From Clostridium pasteurianum BC1 (GTDB lineage Bacteria > Bacillota > Clostridia > Clostridiales > Clostridiaceae), in NCBI RefSeq assembly GCF_000389635.1, contig NC_021182.1, positions 372,001-436,000 on the forward strand: DNA of 64,000 nt, given 5' to 3'. Shown piece by piece: positions 20,260 to 29,128 of this stretch. The position numbers were made by a program, and so were the translations under genes. Under the pieces are notes generated by a model. It made no database searches and was not told the DNA's origin. It saw only the letters and a program-made list of their open reading frames with translations. How positions within the stretch are numbered: position 1 is the stretch's first letter; every line of letters begins with the position of its first letter.

Positions 20260-21522
20260 ATGAAGAAATCTTTTAAATTTAATATATTTAAGGATGAGCG
20301 TAAGCCTAGGCTTATGGCTATGGATTTTTTGAAATATATAGGACCTGGACTTCTTGTAACTGTAGGCTTTATTGATCCAGGTAATTGGGCATCAAATGTC
20401 TCTGCTGGATCTAACTTTGGATATGCTCTTCTTTGGATGGTGACGCTTTCAACTATTATGCTCATAGTATTGCAGCATAATGCAGCTCATCTTGGTATAG
20501 TTACAGGAGATTGTCTTTCTGAGTCAGCTACAAAGAATATCAGTCCTGTTATTAAAAATATAATACTTTTGACTGCTGTGGCCGCATCTGTATCTACAGC
20601 CCTAGCTGAACTTTTAGGAGGAGCAATAGCTCTTGAAATGCTTTTTAAGATACCAATAAAATTTGGCACAGTCATAATGCTTGCATTGGTAATGTGGATG
20701 TTGCTTACAAATTCTTATAAAAAACTTGAAAGATGGATTATAGGTTTTGTATCCATTATAGGAATATCCTTTATATTTGAATTGACTTTGGTACATGTGG
20801 ATTGGAGAACAGCAGTTATGGGATGGGTAAGTCCGACCTTTCCTAAAAATTCTATGCCTATAATAATGAGTGTTTTAGGGGCTGTAGTTATGCCGCACAA
20901 TCTTTTCCTACATTCGGAAGTTATACAAAGCAGACAATGGAATTTGAAAGATGAAAGTGTAATAAAAAGGCAGCTTAAATATGAATTCGCAGATACTTTA
21001 TTTTCAATGATAATAGGATGGGCTATAAATAGTGCAATGATTCTTTTGGCAGCTTCAACTTTTTTTACTAATCATGTTCAAGTAACAGAATTAAATCAAG
21101 CTCAAGAAATGCTTAAGCCTCTTCTGGGTGGTGGAGCGTCTATAATATTTGCATTGGCACTTTTATTTGCAGGGATATCCTCCACAGTTACAGCTGGAAT
21201 GGCAGGGGGAAGTATTTTTGCTGGCATATATGGAGAGCCTTATGATATAAGTGACAATCATACTAAGATAGGTGTTTATATAACATTGATCTTTGCTGCC
21301 ATTATTATATTTTTTATAGCCGATCCCTTTAGTGGGCTAGTTTATTCTCAAATGCTTTTAAGTATTCAATTACCTATAACTATTTTTACTCAAATCTATC
21401 TTACTTCTTCAAAAAAGGTTATGGGCAAATTTGCTAACTCTATATTGGATAAAACATTGCTTTGGATAATTGGAATAATTGTTACGGCACTAAATATAGC
21501 TCTATTTATAAGTTATTTTTAA
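20260..21522 (+). CDS. NRAMP-family Mn2+/Fe2+ transporter
   Basis: A 420-residue proton-coupled divalent metal importer of the cytoplasmic membrane with about 11 helices. The two metal-binding motifs are present: DPGNWASNVSAGS in helix 1 and VVMPHNLFLHSE in helix 6 (the Asp, Asn and Met ligands). Homologues include MntH. The helix-6 MPHN rather than MPHVIY is a branch difference. Start follows GAGGTG. The hemerythrin gene is 40 bases downstream and both end at the 21971 terminator, so an operon linking metal uptake and an iron protein is likely. Confidence 0.9.
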   Translation: MKKSFKFNIFKDERKPRLMAMDFLKYIGPGLLVTVGFIDPGNWASNVSAGSNFGYALLWMVTLSTIMLIVLQHNAAHLGIVTGDCLSESATKNISPVIKNIILLTAVAASVSTALAELLGGAIALEMLFKIPIKFGTVIMLALVMWMLLTNSYKKLERWIIGFVSIIGISFIFELTLVHVDWRTAVMGWVSPTFPKNSMPIIMSVLGAVVMPHNLFLHSEVIQSRQWNLKDESVIKRQLKYEFADTLFSMIIGWAINSAMILLAASTFFTNHVQVTELNQAQEMLKPLLGGGASIIFALALLFAGISSTVTAGMAGGSIFAGIYGEPYDISDNHTKIGVYITLIFAAIIIFFIADPFSGLVYSQMLLSIQLPITIFTQIYLTSSKKVMGKFANSILDKTLLWIIGIIVTALNIALFISYF

Positions 21523-21562
21523 AAATATATTTAATTTATCTAAAGGATAAGGCGAGAATAAT

Positions 21563-21955
21563 ATGTTAAAATGGAAAGATGACTATTTGCTTGGTATTGA
21601 TAAAATAGATGAACAGCACAAGGAACTTTTTAGAGTTGCAGAAAGAGCCTATAATTTATTAAAAAGTAATTATTTTGTGGACAAGTATAATAAAATAGTA
21701 GAAATTATTGGAAAGCTTAAGGATTATACTATTTTTCATTTCCAAGAAGAAGAAAAATACATGTTAAGCATAAAGTACAAGAGATTCTTTGCCCATAAAA
21801 TAGAGCATGATGAGTTTATTGAACAGTTAAATAAAGTTGAATTAAAAGATGTGGATGAGAATCAAGATAAATATATTTTAGGTTTATTAGAATTTGTAGT
21901 GAAATGGATAAATGATCACATTATAGGACAGGATTTAAAAATAATTGAAGATTAA
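21563..21955 (+). CDS. Bacteriohemerythrin
   Basis: A 130-residue four-helix O2- or NO-binding protein with a di-iron centre. All canonical ligands appear in order: H in IDEQHKELF, H and E in HFQEEEKYM, two H in AHKIEHDEF, and H and D in INDHIIGQD. In anaerobes such proteins buffer or sense oxygen. It follows the NRAMP gene and is closed by a good terminator. Confidence 0.92.
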   Translation: MLKWKDDYLLGIDKIDEQHKELFRVAERAYNLLKSNYFVDKYNKIVEIIGKLKDYTIFHFQEEEKYMLSIKYKRFFAHKIEHDEFIEQLNKVELKDVDENQDKYILGLLEFVVKWINDHIIGQDLKIIED

Positions 21956-21970
21956 ATTCTATTTTGTATA

Positions 21971-22023
21971 GAAGGACTGTTTTAAAATGTATCAATATGC
22001 ATTTTAAAGCAGTCCTTCCTTTT
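21971..22023 (+). terminator. Intrinsic terminator after hemerythrin
   Basis: GAAGGACTG (21971-21979) pairs with CAGTCCTTC (22010-22018), extended by TTAAAATG/CATTTTAA, followed by a T run. Confidence 0.85.
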
Positions 22024-22193
22024 TAAAGTAAGGACATAGGAATATTAGTCTTAGGAAAATATATTCTTGAGTTGGTTTTTTATCTTTATAGTTAAAATGT
22101 GGGTCTTATTTTAAAATGTGGAATATAATTATCATTTTTATAATAAACATTTTTATAATAAACATTTAATAAATACAATATAATTTTATTAAA

Positions 22194-22208
22194 TTATCAA
22201 AATGATTA
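22194..22208. promoter_or_regulatory. Candidate activator site before the sigma-54 regulator gene
   Basis: TTATCA-AAA-TGATTA matches the palindrome TTATCA-N3-TGATAA found in clusters upstream of both sigma-54 promoters at 24222 and 40067. Its place 140 bases before the regulator gene suggests autoregulation. No sigma-54 promoter was seen here. Confidence 0.45.
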
Positions 22209-22250
22209 TTGACATTTATATATATCCATAATATACTCATAAACGTTAAC

Positions 22251-22331
22251 TAATTTGTCCGATGACTAGTCGCTGGATAATTCATCTAAACTCAGTTGGA
22301 GTACAAACTCCACAGAGTAAGATTCATTGAT
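22251..22331 (-). repeat. Element A copy 2, short form
   Basis: Read on the minus strand it has ATCAATGAATCTTAC, a hairpin with loop TTTGTA, TTTAGATGAATTATCC, then AGCGACTAGTCATCGGACAAATTA. The long inner stem of copies 1 and 6 is missing. It ends just before the ribosome site of the sigma-54 regulator. Confidence 0.7.
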
Positions 22332-22346
22332 ATTGAGGTGGAACTA

Positions 22347-24098
22347 ATGAGTACTATATTGAAAAAAATACAAAATACTGCAATTCAATGTGCAGATATT
22401 CTGTCGCAGGTTTTAGGCGTTGATGTAGAAATTGTGGATAGTACACTTGTTAGAATTGCTGGTACGGGAAAGTATAAAGATGGCATAAATAAAAGCCTAG
22501 AGAATGAAGGTCATGTTTATGAGAGAGTCTTAAGGACTGGGGAAAAGTATACAATAACTGAACCTGGAAAGCATGATATTTGTTTAGAGTGTCCTAACTG
22601 TGACACTTGTATAGAAAAGTTTGAAATGTGTGTGCCTATAAATTTGAATAATCAAGTAATAGGAGTAATAGGACTTATATGTTTTAATAATTATCAAAAA
22701 GAGAAAATTCTATCAAATATAGATACTTATTCAGTGTTTTTAGAACAAATGGCGGATCTTATAAGTGCAAAAGCTTATGAAGCAATAAAAAATGAAAACA
22801 TTACTATTATGGCAAATCTATTGAAAGTGATAACAGATGAAATAGCTGAAGGAGTAGTAATATTAGATAAAAATTATTATATATCTCATTCTAATAAAAA
22901 GGCAAATGAAATATTAAATCTTTATACTGGAAGTAGCTTAAAAATGAATGTAGAATTTACTGGGAACTATCTGCTTGAGGATCAAGAATTTAGAGTTTTA
23001 TTGAAGGGTGAAGAATATTTTTTGGTAGGCAATGTAAGTGATATAGAATTAGGTGAAAAATATAAATACATATTTATATTCAATGAGAGTAAAACTATAA
23101 AAAATAAAATAAATAGATTAACAGGTCAGGGTAATGATGTGGTGTTTGACAACATATTGGGAACTTCCTCAAAGATAATGACCATTAAAAAGAAAATATT
23201 AAAAATAGCAAAGTCTACATCTACAGTACTTATTACAGGAGAAAGTGGTTCTGGTAAAGAAATGTTTGCTAGAGCCATTCATAAAGCCAGTGATAGAAAA
23301 GATGAAGTATTTATAGCAGTTAATTGTGGTGCAATACCAGAGAATCTTTTAGAAAGTGAACTCTTTGGTTATGTTAAAGGTGCCTTCACTGGAGCAGATC
23401 CTAAGGGTAGAAAAGGTAAATTTGAATTGGCTGACAAAGGCACAATCTTCTTAGATGAAATAGGAGATATGCCTCTCCACATGCAGGTGAAGCTTTTGAG
23501 GGTAATTCAAGAAAAGGAGATAGTTAGACTTGGATGCAATGACTCTATAAAAATAGACATTAGAATAATAGCAGCTACAAATAAAAATTTAGAGGAACTT
23601 ATAAAAGAGGATAAATTTAGAGAAGATTTATATTATAGATTAAGTGTTATACCTATAGAACTTCCACCACTGCGTGAAAGGATAGAAGACATAAAAATAT
23701 TAACCTACAATTTTGCCAATAAATATTGCAAGTTGTTTAATAAAAAGTTTATAGGCATAGATGGAGATATATGGAATTACATGCTTAGGTATAGTTGGCC
23801 AGGGAACATAAGAGAGTTACAAAATACAGTAGAATTCATGATAAATATGATGGATTCTAATGGAATTTTAACAAAAGAAGCCTTACCTCAAAAAATAGTG
23901 AAGAGAGCTGAACAAAATATACTAAATACGCAGCATGCAGAGATATTAAATCTAAAACAATTGGAGAAGCAAACTATAAAGAGTGCCCTTCGTATTTATG
24001 GAACCAGTACAGAAGGCAAAAAATTAGCTGCCATAAAGCTAGGTATAGGAATTGCCACCCTCTACAGAAAAGTAGAAGAGTATAGGTTGAATTCTTAA
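22347..24098 (+). CDS. Sigma-54-dependent transcriptional activator (Cys-rich sensor, PAS, AAA+, Fis)
   Basis: A 583-residue enhancer-binding protein. The N-terminal sensor (about 1-150) has a C-x2-C-x2-C-x2-C run, ICLECPNCDTC, and a further Cys soon after. A PAS-like domain (about 165-260) follows. The AAA+ domain has Walker A GESGSGKEMFARA (about 297) and the sigma-54 contact loop GAFTGAD (about 345). The C-terminal Fis helix-turn-helix ends in KLGIGIATLYRKVEEYRL. The ATG at 22347 follows GAGGTGG. It sits immediately upstream of a sigma-54 promoter driving the ABC importer, which is the likely target. The sensor ligand is unknown; the cysteines could hold a metal or Fe-S cluster. Confidence 0.92.
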   Translation: MSTILKKIQNTAIQCADILSQVLGVDVEIVDSTLVRIAGTGKYKDGINKSLENEGHVYERVLRTGEKYTITEPGKHDICLECPNCDTCIEKFEMCVPINLNNQVIGVIGLICFNNYQKEKILSNIDTYSVFLEQMADLISAKAYEAIKNENITIMANLLKVITDEIAEGVVILDKNYYISHSNKKANEILNLYTGSSLKMNVEFTGNYLLEDQEFRVLLKGEEYFLVGNVSDIELGEKYKYIFIFNESKTIKNKINRLTGQGNDVVFDNILGTSSKIMTIKKKILKIAKSTSTVLITGESGSGKEMFARAIHKASDRKDEVFIAVNCGAIPENLLESELFGYVKGAFTGADPKGRKGKFELADKGTIFLDEIGDMPLHMQVKLLRVIQEKEIVRLGCNDSIKIDIRIIAATNKNLEELIKEDKFREDLYYRLSVIPIELPPLRERIEDIKILTYNFANKYCKLFNKKFIGIDGDIWNYMLRYSWPGNIRELQNTVEFMINMMDSNGILTKEALPQKIVKRAEQNILNTQHAEILNLKQLEKQTIKSALRIYGTSTEGKKLAAIKLGIGIATLYRKVEEYRLNS

Positions 24099-24102
24099 TG
24101 TG

Positions 24103-24171
24103 TTATCATATTGATTATATTTATCATTATGATAAATATAATTTTATATATAATAATTGATAATTTATCAA
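24103..24171. promoter_or_regulatory. Cluster of palindromic activator sites
   Basis: TTATCA-TAT-TGATTA (24103-24117) and TTATCA-TTA-TGATAA (24121-24135) are tandem copies of one palindrome. TTGATAATTTATCAA (24157-24171) is a related inverted arrangement. They lie 50-120 bases upstream of the sigma-54 promoter, where enhancer-binding proteins usually bind. Confidence 0.6.
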
Positions 24172-24221
24172 TATATACTTTGAAATAATAAAAAAATGTC
24201 AAGAAAACTACTGTATTAATG

Positions 24222-24238
24222 TTGGCATCAATATTGCT
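24222..24238 (+). promoter_or_regulatory. Sigma-54 (-24/-12) promoter of the ABC importer operon
   Basis: TTGGCAT-CAATA-TTGCT matches the consensus TGGCAC-N5-TTGC, with GG and GC elements exactly 12 bases apart (24224 and 24236). It lies 41 bases before the lipoprotein ATG and behind a sigma-54 activator gene. Confidence 0.8.
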
Positions 24239-24278
24239 AGTAATAATATTTAGTTATAAATTTAAGGGGGTAACAAAC

Positions 24279-25385
24279 ATGAAAAAGATCTTAACAAAAT
24301 TAGCAGCAGTGTCATTAGTTTCAGCTATGCTGCTGACAGGATGTTCATCAGGTCAGAGTAGTTCTTCGAATCCATCAAACAAAAATTCAAAATTAAAGGT
24401 TGGATTTATTCTTAGTGGTCCGGTAACAGATGGAGGTTATAATTACGCTCAGGATTTAGGAAGAAAGTATTTAGAAAAAGAAACTGGAGTACAAACAATT
24501 TATAAAGAATCAGTTCCGGAAGAGACATCACAGGTTCAAAAAGTTACTGAAGATATGATAAATCAAGGAGCTACTGTAATAGTTGGAGCTAGTTTTGGAT
24601 TTATGGATGGAATACAGGCAGAAGCTAAAAAACATCCAGACATAAAATTCCTTCATGCTGGTGGTTATAAGCAGGAGACAAATATGTCTAACTATTTTGG
24701 AAGAGAATATGAAGCAAGGTATTTATCAGGAATTGTGGCAGGTATGAAAACAAAAAGCAATAAAATTGGATTTGTTGGCGCTTTTCCAATACCAGAGGTT
24801 ATCAGAGGAATAAATGCCTTTACTTTAGGTGCTAGATCAGTAAATCCTAATGCAACAGTTAAGGTTGTATGGACAAATACCTGGTATGATCCTGCAAAGG
24901 AAAAAGAAGCAGCTAAAGCTTTAATAGCACAAGGTATAGACGTGGTAGGTCAACATCAAAATACTCCTGGAGTACAGGAGGCAGCAGAAGATGCTGGGGT
25001 ATTCTCTGTAGGCTATAATACTGATATGAGTAAATATGCACCTAAAGCTAATTTAACATCAGATGTATTTAACTGGGGAGTTTATTATGTACAGCAAATA
25101 AAAGATATACAAGCGGGAACTTGGAAATCAAGCAGCTATTGGGGCGGCATAAAAGATGGTATTGTAGATATAGCACCACTTACTGCCAATGCACCACAGG
25201 GAGCAAAGGAAAAGGTTGATGCAGCTAAAGCTGATATAGTTTCAGGTAAGAATAAGATATTCCAAGGACCAATTAAAGATCAAAAAGGTACTGTTAAAAT
25301 TCAGCAGGGAAGTTCTTTAACTGATGAGCAGATTAAGTCTATGGATTGGTTTGTTGAAGGTGTAGATGGTACAATACAAAAATAA
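24279..25385 (+). CDS. BMP-family substrate-binding lipoprotein of a purine/nucleoside ABC importer
   Basis: A 368-residue surface lipoprotein. The signal peptide ends in the lipobox LLTGC (Cys about residue 22), followed by a Ser/Asn linker. The mature part is a BMP/Med fold (KVGFILSGPVTDGGYNYAQD, VIVGASFGFMDG, and DVVGQHQNTPGVQEAAEDAG). BMP proteins paired with this type of two-permease ABC system bind nucleosides or purines. The ATG at 24279 follows GGGGGT. First gene of a four-gene operon under the sigma-54 promoter; its exact ligand is inferred from the xanthine dehydrogenase context. Confidence 0.88.
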   Translation: MKKILTKLAAVSLVSAMLLTGCSSGQSSSSNPSNKNSKLKVGFILSGPVTDGGYNYAQDLGRKYLEKETGVQTIYKESVPEETSQVQKVTEDMINQGATVIVGASFGFMDGIQAEAKKHPDIKFLHAGGYKQETNMSNYFGREYEARYLSGIVAGMKTKSNKIGFVGAFPIPEVIRGINAFTLGARSVNPNATVKVVWTNTWYDPAKEKEAAKALIAQGIDVVGQHQNTPGVQEAAEDAGVFSVGYNTDMSKYAPKANLTSDVFNWGVYYVQQIKDIQAGTWKSSSYWGGIKDGIVDIAPLTANAPQGAKEKVDAAKADIVSGKNKIFQGPIKDQKGTVKIQQGSSLTDEQIKSMDWFVEGVDGTIQK

Positions 25386-25404
25386 CTAGTGTGGAGTGAT
25401 ACTT

Positions 25405-26928
25405 ATGAGTTCAGAGCTAATTTCTGTAAAAAACATAACGAAAGTGTTTGGAAAAGTTGTAGCTAACAATAACATAGACTTTAGTGTTAATGCTGGAGAA
25501 ATACATGCACTCTTAGGTGAAAATGGCGCTGGTAAAAGTACTCTTATGAACATGCTGTCAGGGGTTTATACTCCTGACAGTGGTTCTATATTTATTCATG
25601 AGAAAGAAGTGCATTTTTCATCTCCTAAGGATTCTATTAAAGCCGGTATAGGAATGGTGTTTCAACATTTTAAATTAGTAGAATCAATGACTGCAAGACA
25701 AAATATATTATTGGGGCAAAATAACAAAATTTTTATTAATGAAAAAAATATTTCTTATAAAATAAATGAAGTTTGCGAAAAATTTAGTTTAGATGTGAAT
25801 CAAGATAAATATGTATACGATATGTCTGTAGGTGAAAGACAAAATCTTGAAATATTAAAAATATTATATAGAGGAGCAGATATACTTATTTTAGATGAGC
25901 CAACCTCTGTATTTACACCGCAGGAAACTAAAAAATTATTTAATATAATGAATAAAATTAAAGAAAAAGGCTGCGCCGTTATATTCATAACTCATAAATT
26001 GGACGAGGTTATGGAAGTATCAGATAGAATAACTATTTTAAGAAAAGGTGAAGCAATTTGTACAGTGGATAAGAAAGCTACTAATCCTAAAAATCTTACT
26101 GAACTAATGGTAGGGAAAGAAATGGATTTGTTCATAGATAGAGTTGAATGTAAACCAGGAAAAGCAGTACTTAAGGTTTCCAATTTAAATGTTTCAAATA
26201 AGGACAATATAAGGCTTTTAAAGGATGTCAGTTTTGAAATAAAAGAAGGAGAAGTTTTTGGAGTGGCTGGTATTGCAGGTTGCGGACAGAAGGAACTTTG
26301 TGAGGCCATAACTGGTATATGTTCTGTAGAAAGTGGAGAAATTGTATTTCAAGGAGAAAATATAACTGGAAAATCTTCAAGGGAAATGATACAAAATAAT
26401 ATAGCTATTGGATTTATACCAGAGGATAGATTGGGAATGGGACTAGTTGGCTCCATGAATATTGTAGACAATCTTCTGCTTAAAGATTATAAAAGGCAAA
26501 AGGGCTTTCTTCTAAGCAGAAAGCAATTGATAGATAAAGCAAAGCAGCTAGTAAAAAATTTGGAGGTAAAAACTCCAGGAATATTTTATCCTATAAGATA
26601 TCTGTCTGGTGGTAATATACAAAAAATATTACTTGGAAGGGAACTGAGCTTAAATCCAAAATTAATTGTAATGGCCTATCCTGTAAGAGGATTGGATGTA
26701 AATACATGCTATACAATTTATAATCTTATAAATGAAGAGAAGAAAAAGGGAAATTCGGTTTTGTTTGTAGGCGAAGATTTAGATGTATTAATAAAGCTTT
26801 GTGATAGGATTATGGTTTTGAATAGTGGAGATGCTGCGGGAATTGTGGAATCAAAGGATGCTACAAAAGAAAAACTTGGAATGCTTATGGTTTCAAATGT
26901 AAATAAAGGTGGCGGTGAATTACCATGA
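25405..26928 (+). CDS. ABC importer ATPase with two nucleotide-binding domains
   Basis: A 507-residue tandem ATPase (YufO/NupO-like). Domain 1 has GENGAGKSTLMNMLSG, signature SVGERQ and Walker B ILILDEPTSVFTP. Domain 2 has the altered P-loop GIAGCGQKEL, signature LSGGNIQK and degenerate Walker B LIVMAYPVRGLD, as is normal in the second half of sugar/nucleoside-type ATPases. The ATG at 25405 follows GGAGTG. The stop overlaps the next permease start by four bases, showing coupling. Confidence 0.92.
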   Translation: MSSELISVKNITKVFGKVVANNNIDFSVNAGEIHALLGENGAGKSTLMNMLSGVYTPDSGSIFIHEKEVHFSSPKDSIKAGIGMVFQHFKLVESMTARQNILLGQNNKIFINEKNISYKINEVCEKFSLDVNQDKYVYDMSVGERQNLEILKILYRGADILILDEPTSVFTPQETKKLFNIMNKIKEKGCAVIFITHKLDEVMEVSDRITILRKGEAICTVDKKATNPKNLTELMVGKEMDLFIDRVECKPGKAVLKVSNLNVSNKDNIRLLKDVSFEIKEGEVFGVAGIAGCGQKELCEAITGICSVESGEIVFQGENITGKSSREMIQNNIAIGFIPEDRLGMGLVGSMNIVDNLLLKDYKRQKGFLLSRKQLIDKAKQLVKNLEVKTPGIFYPIRYLSGGNIQKILLGRELSLNPKLIVMAYPVRGLDVNTCYTIYNLINEEKKKGNSVLFVGEDLDVLIKLCDRIMVLNSGDAAGIVESKDATKEKLGMLMVSNVNKGGGELP

Positions 26929-27998
26929 TACGGTTTGCTAAAAGAGCGGATATAAGCAATAAAAAAAGCATGCAAATAAGAATAACTGCTATAGCTCTTG
27001 CATTGCTAGTAGTAAGTATATTTTTAATTATACTTAAATTAAATCCAGTTATGGTATATAGTACTATGATACAAGGTGCTTTTGGCTCGTCTTATAATAT
27101 AAGACAAACTATAATAGATGCCATACCGTTGTTGATAGCAGCTCTTGGAGTATCTATAGCTTTTAAAATGAAATTTTGGAATATTGGAGGAGAAGGACAG
27201 ATAATGATGGGTGCCTTTGGAGCTGCTCTGATAGCACTGAGATTCCCAAATATGGCACAACCAATATTATTAATATTAATGCTTATATCAGCCTTAATAT
27301 TTGGAGGTATTTGGGCATTCATACCGTCATTTTTTAGAGTTAATTGGAAAACCAATGAAACTATTACTACTCTTATGATGAATTACATAGCTCTAAAATT
27401 TGTAACTTATCTTCAATATGGGCCTTGGAAGGATAAGAGTGCCTTGGGATTTCCTAAAATACCGAATTTCTCAGATAATGCTACACTGCCAGAAGTATTT
27501 GGGATTCATATAGGGTGGATTATAGCTATTATTATAACAATATTAGTATATATGTATTTGAATTACACTAAAAAAGGGTATGAAATTTCAGTAATAGGTG
27601 AAAGTGAAAATACGGCTTTATATTCAGGAATAAATATAAAAAAGACAGCACTTGGAGCTTTATTTTTAAGTGGAGCTATTTGTGGAGTAGTAGGTTTTAT
27701 ACAAACTTCAGCAGTAAGTCATACGCTATCTGTAGAAATAACAGGTGGAGCTGGTAACACGGCCATAATAGTAGCTTGGCTAGCTAATCTTAATGCTATT
27801 GCAATGGTAATAGTATCTATACTTTTTGCAGCACTTTTAACAGGTGCCAGTTATATTCAAACTGCTTTTGGAATACCTGAATCGGCAGCCTTGATATTAC
27901 AATCAACTATTCTTTTTTTTGTGCTGGGCAGTGAGTTTTTCATAAGATTTAAAGTTAAATTTGCGTCAAAAGAAGAAAAAGCTGAGGAGGTAGCATAA
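26925..27998 (+). CDS. ABC importer permease 1 (YufP-like)
   Basis: A 357-residue polytopic membrane subunit of the branched-chain amino acid/BMP permease class. It has about nine hydrophobic segments and the conserved stretch WNIGGEGQIMMGAFGAA. The second half has GESENTALYSGINIKKT, the cytoplasmic coupling loop. It overlaps the ATPase gene upstream and shares base 27998 (TAATG) with the next permease, so all subunits are translated as a unit. Confidence 0.9.
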   Translation: MIRFAKRADISNKKSMQIRITAIALALLVVSIFLIILKLNPVMVYSTMIQGAFGSSYNIRQTIIDAIPLLIAALGVSIAFKMKFWNIGGEGQIMMGAFGAALIALRFPNMAQPILLILMLISALIFGGIWAFIPSFFRVNWKTNETITTLMMNYIALKFVTYLQYGPWKDKSALGFPKIPNFSDNATLPEVFGIHIGWIIAIIITILVYMYLNYTKKGYEISVIGESENTALYSGINIKKTALGALFLSGAICGVVGFIQTSAVSHTLSVEITGGAGNTAIIVAWLANLNAIAMVIVSILFAALLTGASYIQTAFGIPESAALILQSTILFFVLGSEFFIRFKVKFASKEEKAEEVA

Positions 27999-28927
27999 TG
28001 AGTTGGTTAATTAGTTTTTTGGCAGCAGCAGTAGTTGCGGGAACACCGCTGCTTTTTGGAACTCTTGGAGAAATAGTTACAGAAAAGGCAGGACACCTAA
28101 ATCTTGGTGTGGAAGGTATTATGCTTATGGGAGCTGTAATTGGGTTTATGGTAGGATTAAAAACAGGTAATCCAATTCTCGCTTTAATTGGAGCCATGTC
28201 AGCAGGTGCAGCAGGTGCTCTTATTTATGCATTTTTAACTGTAGGACTTAGAGCAAATCAAGTAGTTTCTGGACTTACTCTAACAATTTTTGGAAGTGGT
28301 TTTTCCAGTATGGTAGGTGCAAAGATGGTAGGTCAGATTGCACCCAATTCTATAAAAAATTTTTTTGATCCTATAAATATTCCAATGCTATCTAAAATAC
28401 CATTTTTAGGTCCTGTATTTTTTACTCATGATATATTTGTTTATTTAGGATATATATGTGCTGTTGTACTGGGAATATATTTATATAAGACTTCAAAAGG
28501 ATTAAATCTAACTGCCGTAGGTGAGAATCCTGCAGCAGCAGATGCAGCAAGCATAAATGTAAATTTATATAAATATGTGCACATACTATTAGGAGGAGCA
28601 CTTTGCGGACTTGGAGGGGCTTATTTATCTTTAGTGTATGTACCAACCTGGCAGGATAATGTTACCGCAGGAAGAGGTTGGATTGCAGTAGCTCTTGTAA
28701 TATTTGCAGGTTGGAATCCATTTAAAGCTATTATAGGAGCATTCTTCTTTGGAGGACTTGACATAATAGGTTTTAGATTGGCTAAGCCTATAGTATCGCA
28801 GTATTTAATTGCTGCTGTGCCTTATATAGCAACTTTTATAATTCTAGTAGTAGTTTCTATGAAAAAATCAAAGAAAAATGCTCCACCAAATGCTCTTGGA
28901 AATGCTTATTTTAGAGAAGAAAGATAA
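27998..28927 (+). CDS. ABC importer permease 2 (YufQ-like)
   Basis: A 309-residue second permease with about nine membrane helices. GTLGEIVTEKAGHLNLGVEG near the N-terminus is a conserved feature of this half. GENPAAADAASINVNLYKY is the coupling loop, and GRGWIAVALVIFAGWNP lies towards the end. Last gene of the importer operon; a gap of 200 bases precedes the XdhC-like gene, which may still be read through because no terminator is evident. Confidence 0.9.
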   Translation: MSWLISFLAAAVVAGTPLLFGTLGEIVTEKAGHLNLGVEGIMLMGAVIGFMVGLKTGNPILALIGAMSAGAAGALIYAFLTVGLRANQVVSGLTLTIFGSGFSSMVGAKMVGQIAPNSIKNFFDPINIPMLSKIPFLGPVFFTHDIFVYLGYICAVVLGIYLYKTSKGLNLTAVGENPAAADAASINVNLYKYVHILLGGALCGLGGAYLSLVYVPTWQDNVTAGRGWIAVALVIFAGWNPFKAIIGAFFFGGLDIIGFRLAKPIVSQYLIAAVPYIATFIILVVVSMKKSKKNAPPNALGNAYFREER

Positions 28928-29128
28928 TATTAGTATTATAATATTGTACCTTATATGTTTTGCGTATGAATTAATACAAAGATAATATTTTTCATATTAA
29001 TACATTTTTGATATTATAATTGATAATGAGAATTTTAATTATTAACTATATGCATAATTATAAAGAATTATTTAACATAGTTTTCTTTAAAAAAGGATAA
29101 TATCAATATTAATAAGGAGGATATTTTA

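Noticed and set aside
29010-29040. Fur-box-like GATAATGAGAATTTTAATT before the XdhC-like gene
   Set aside because: Too many mismatches in very AT-rich DNA to support.
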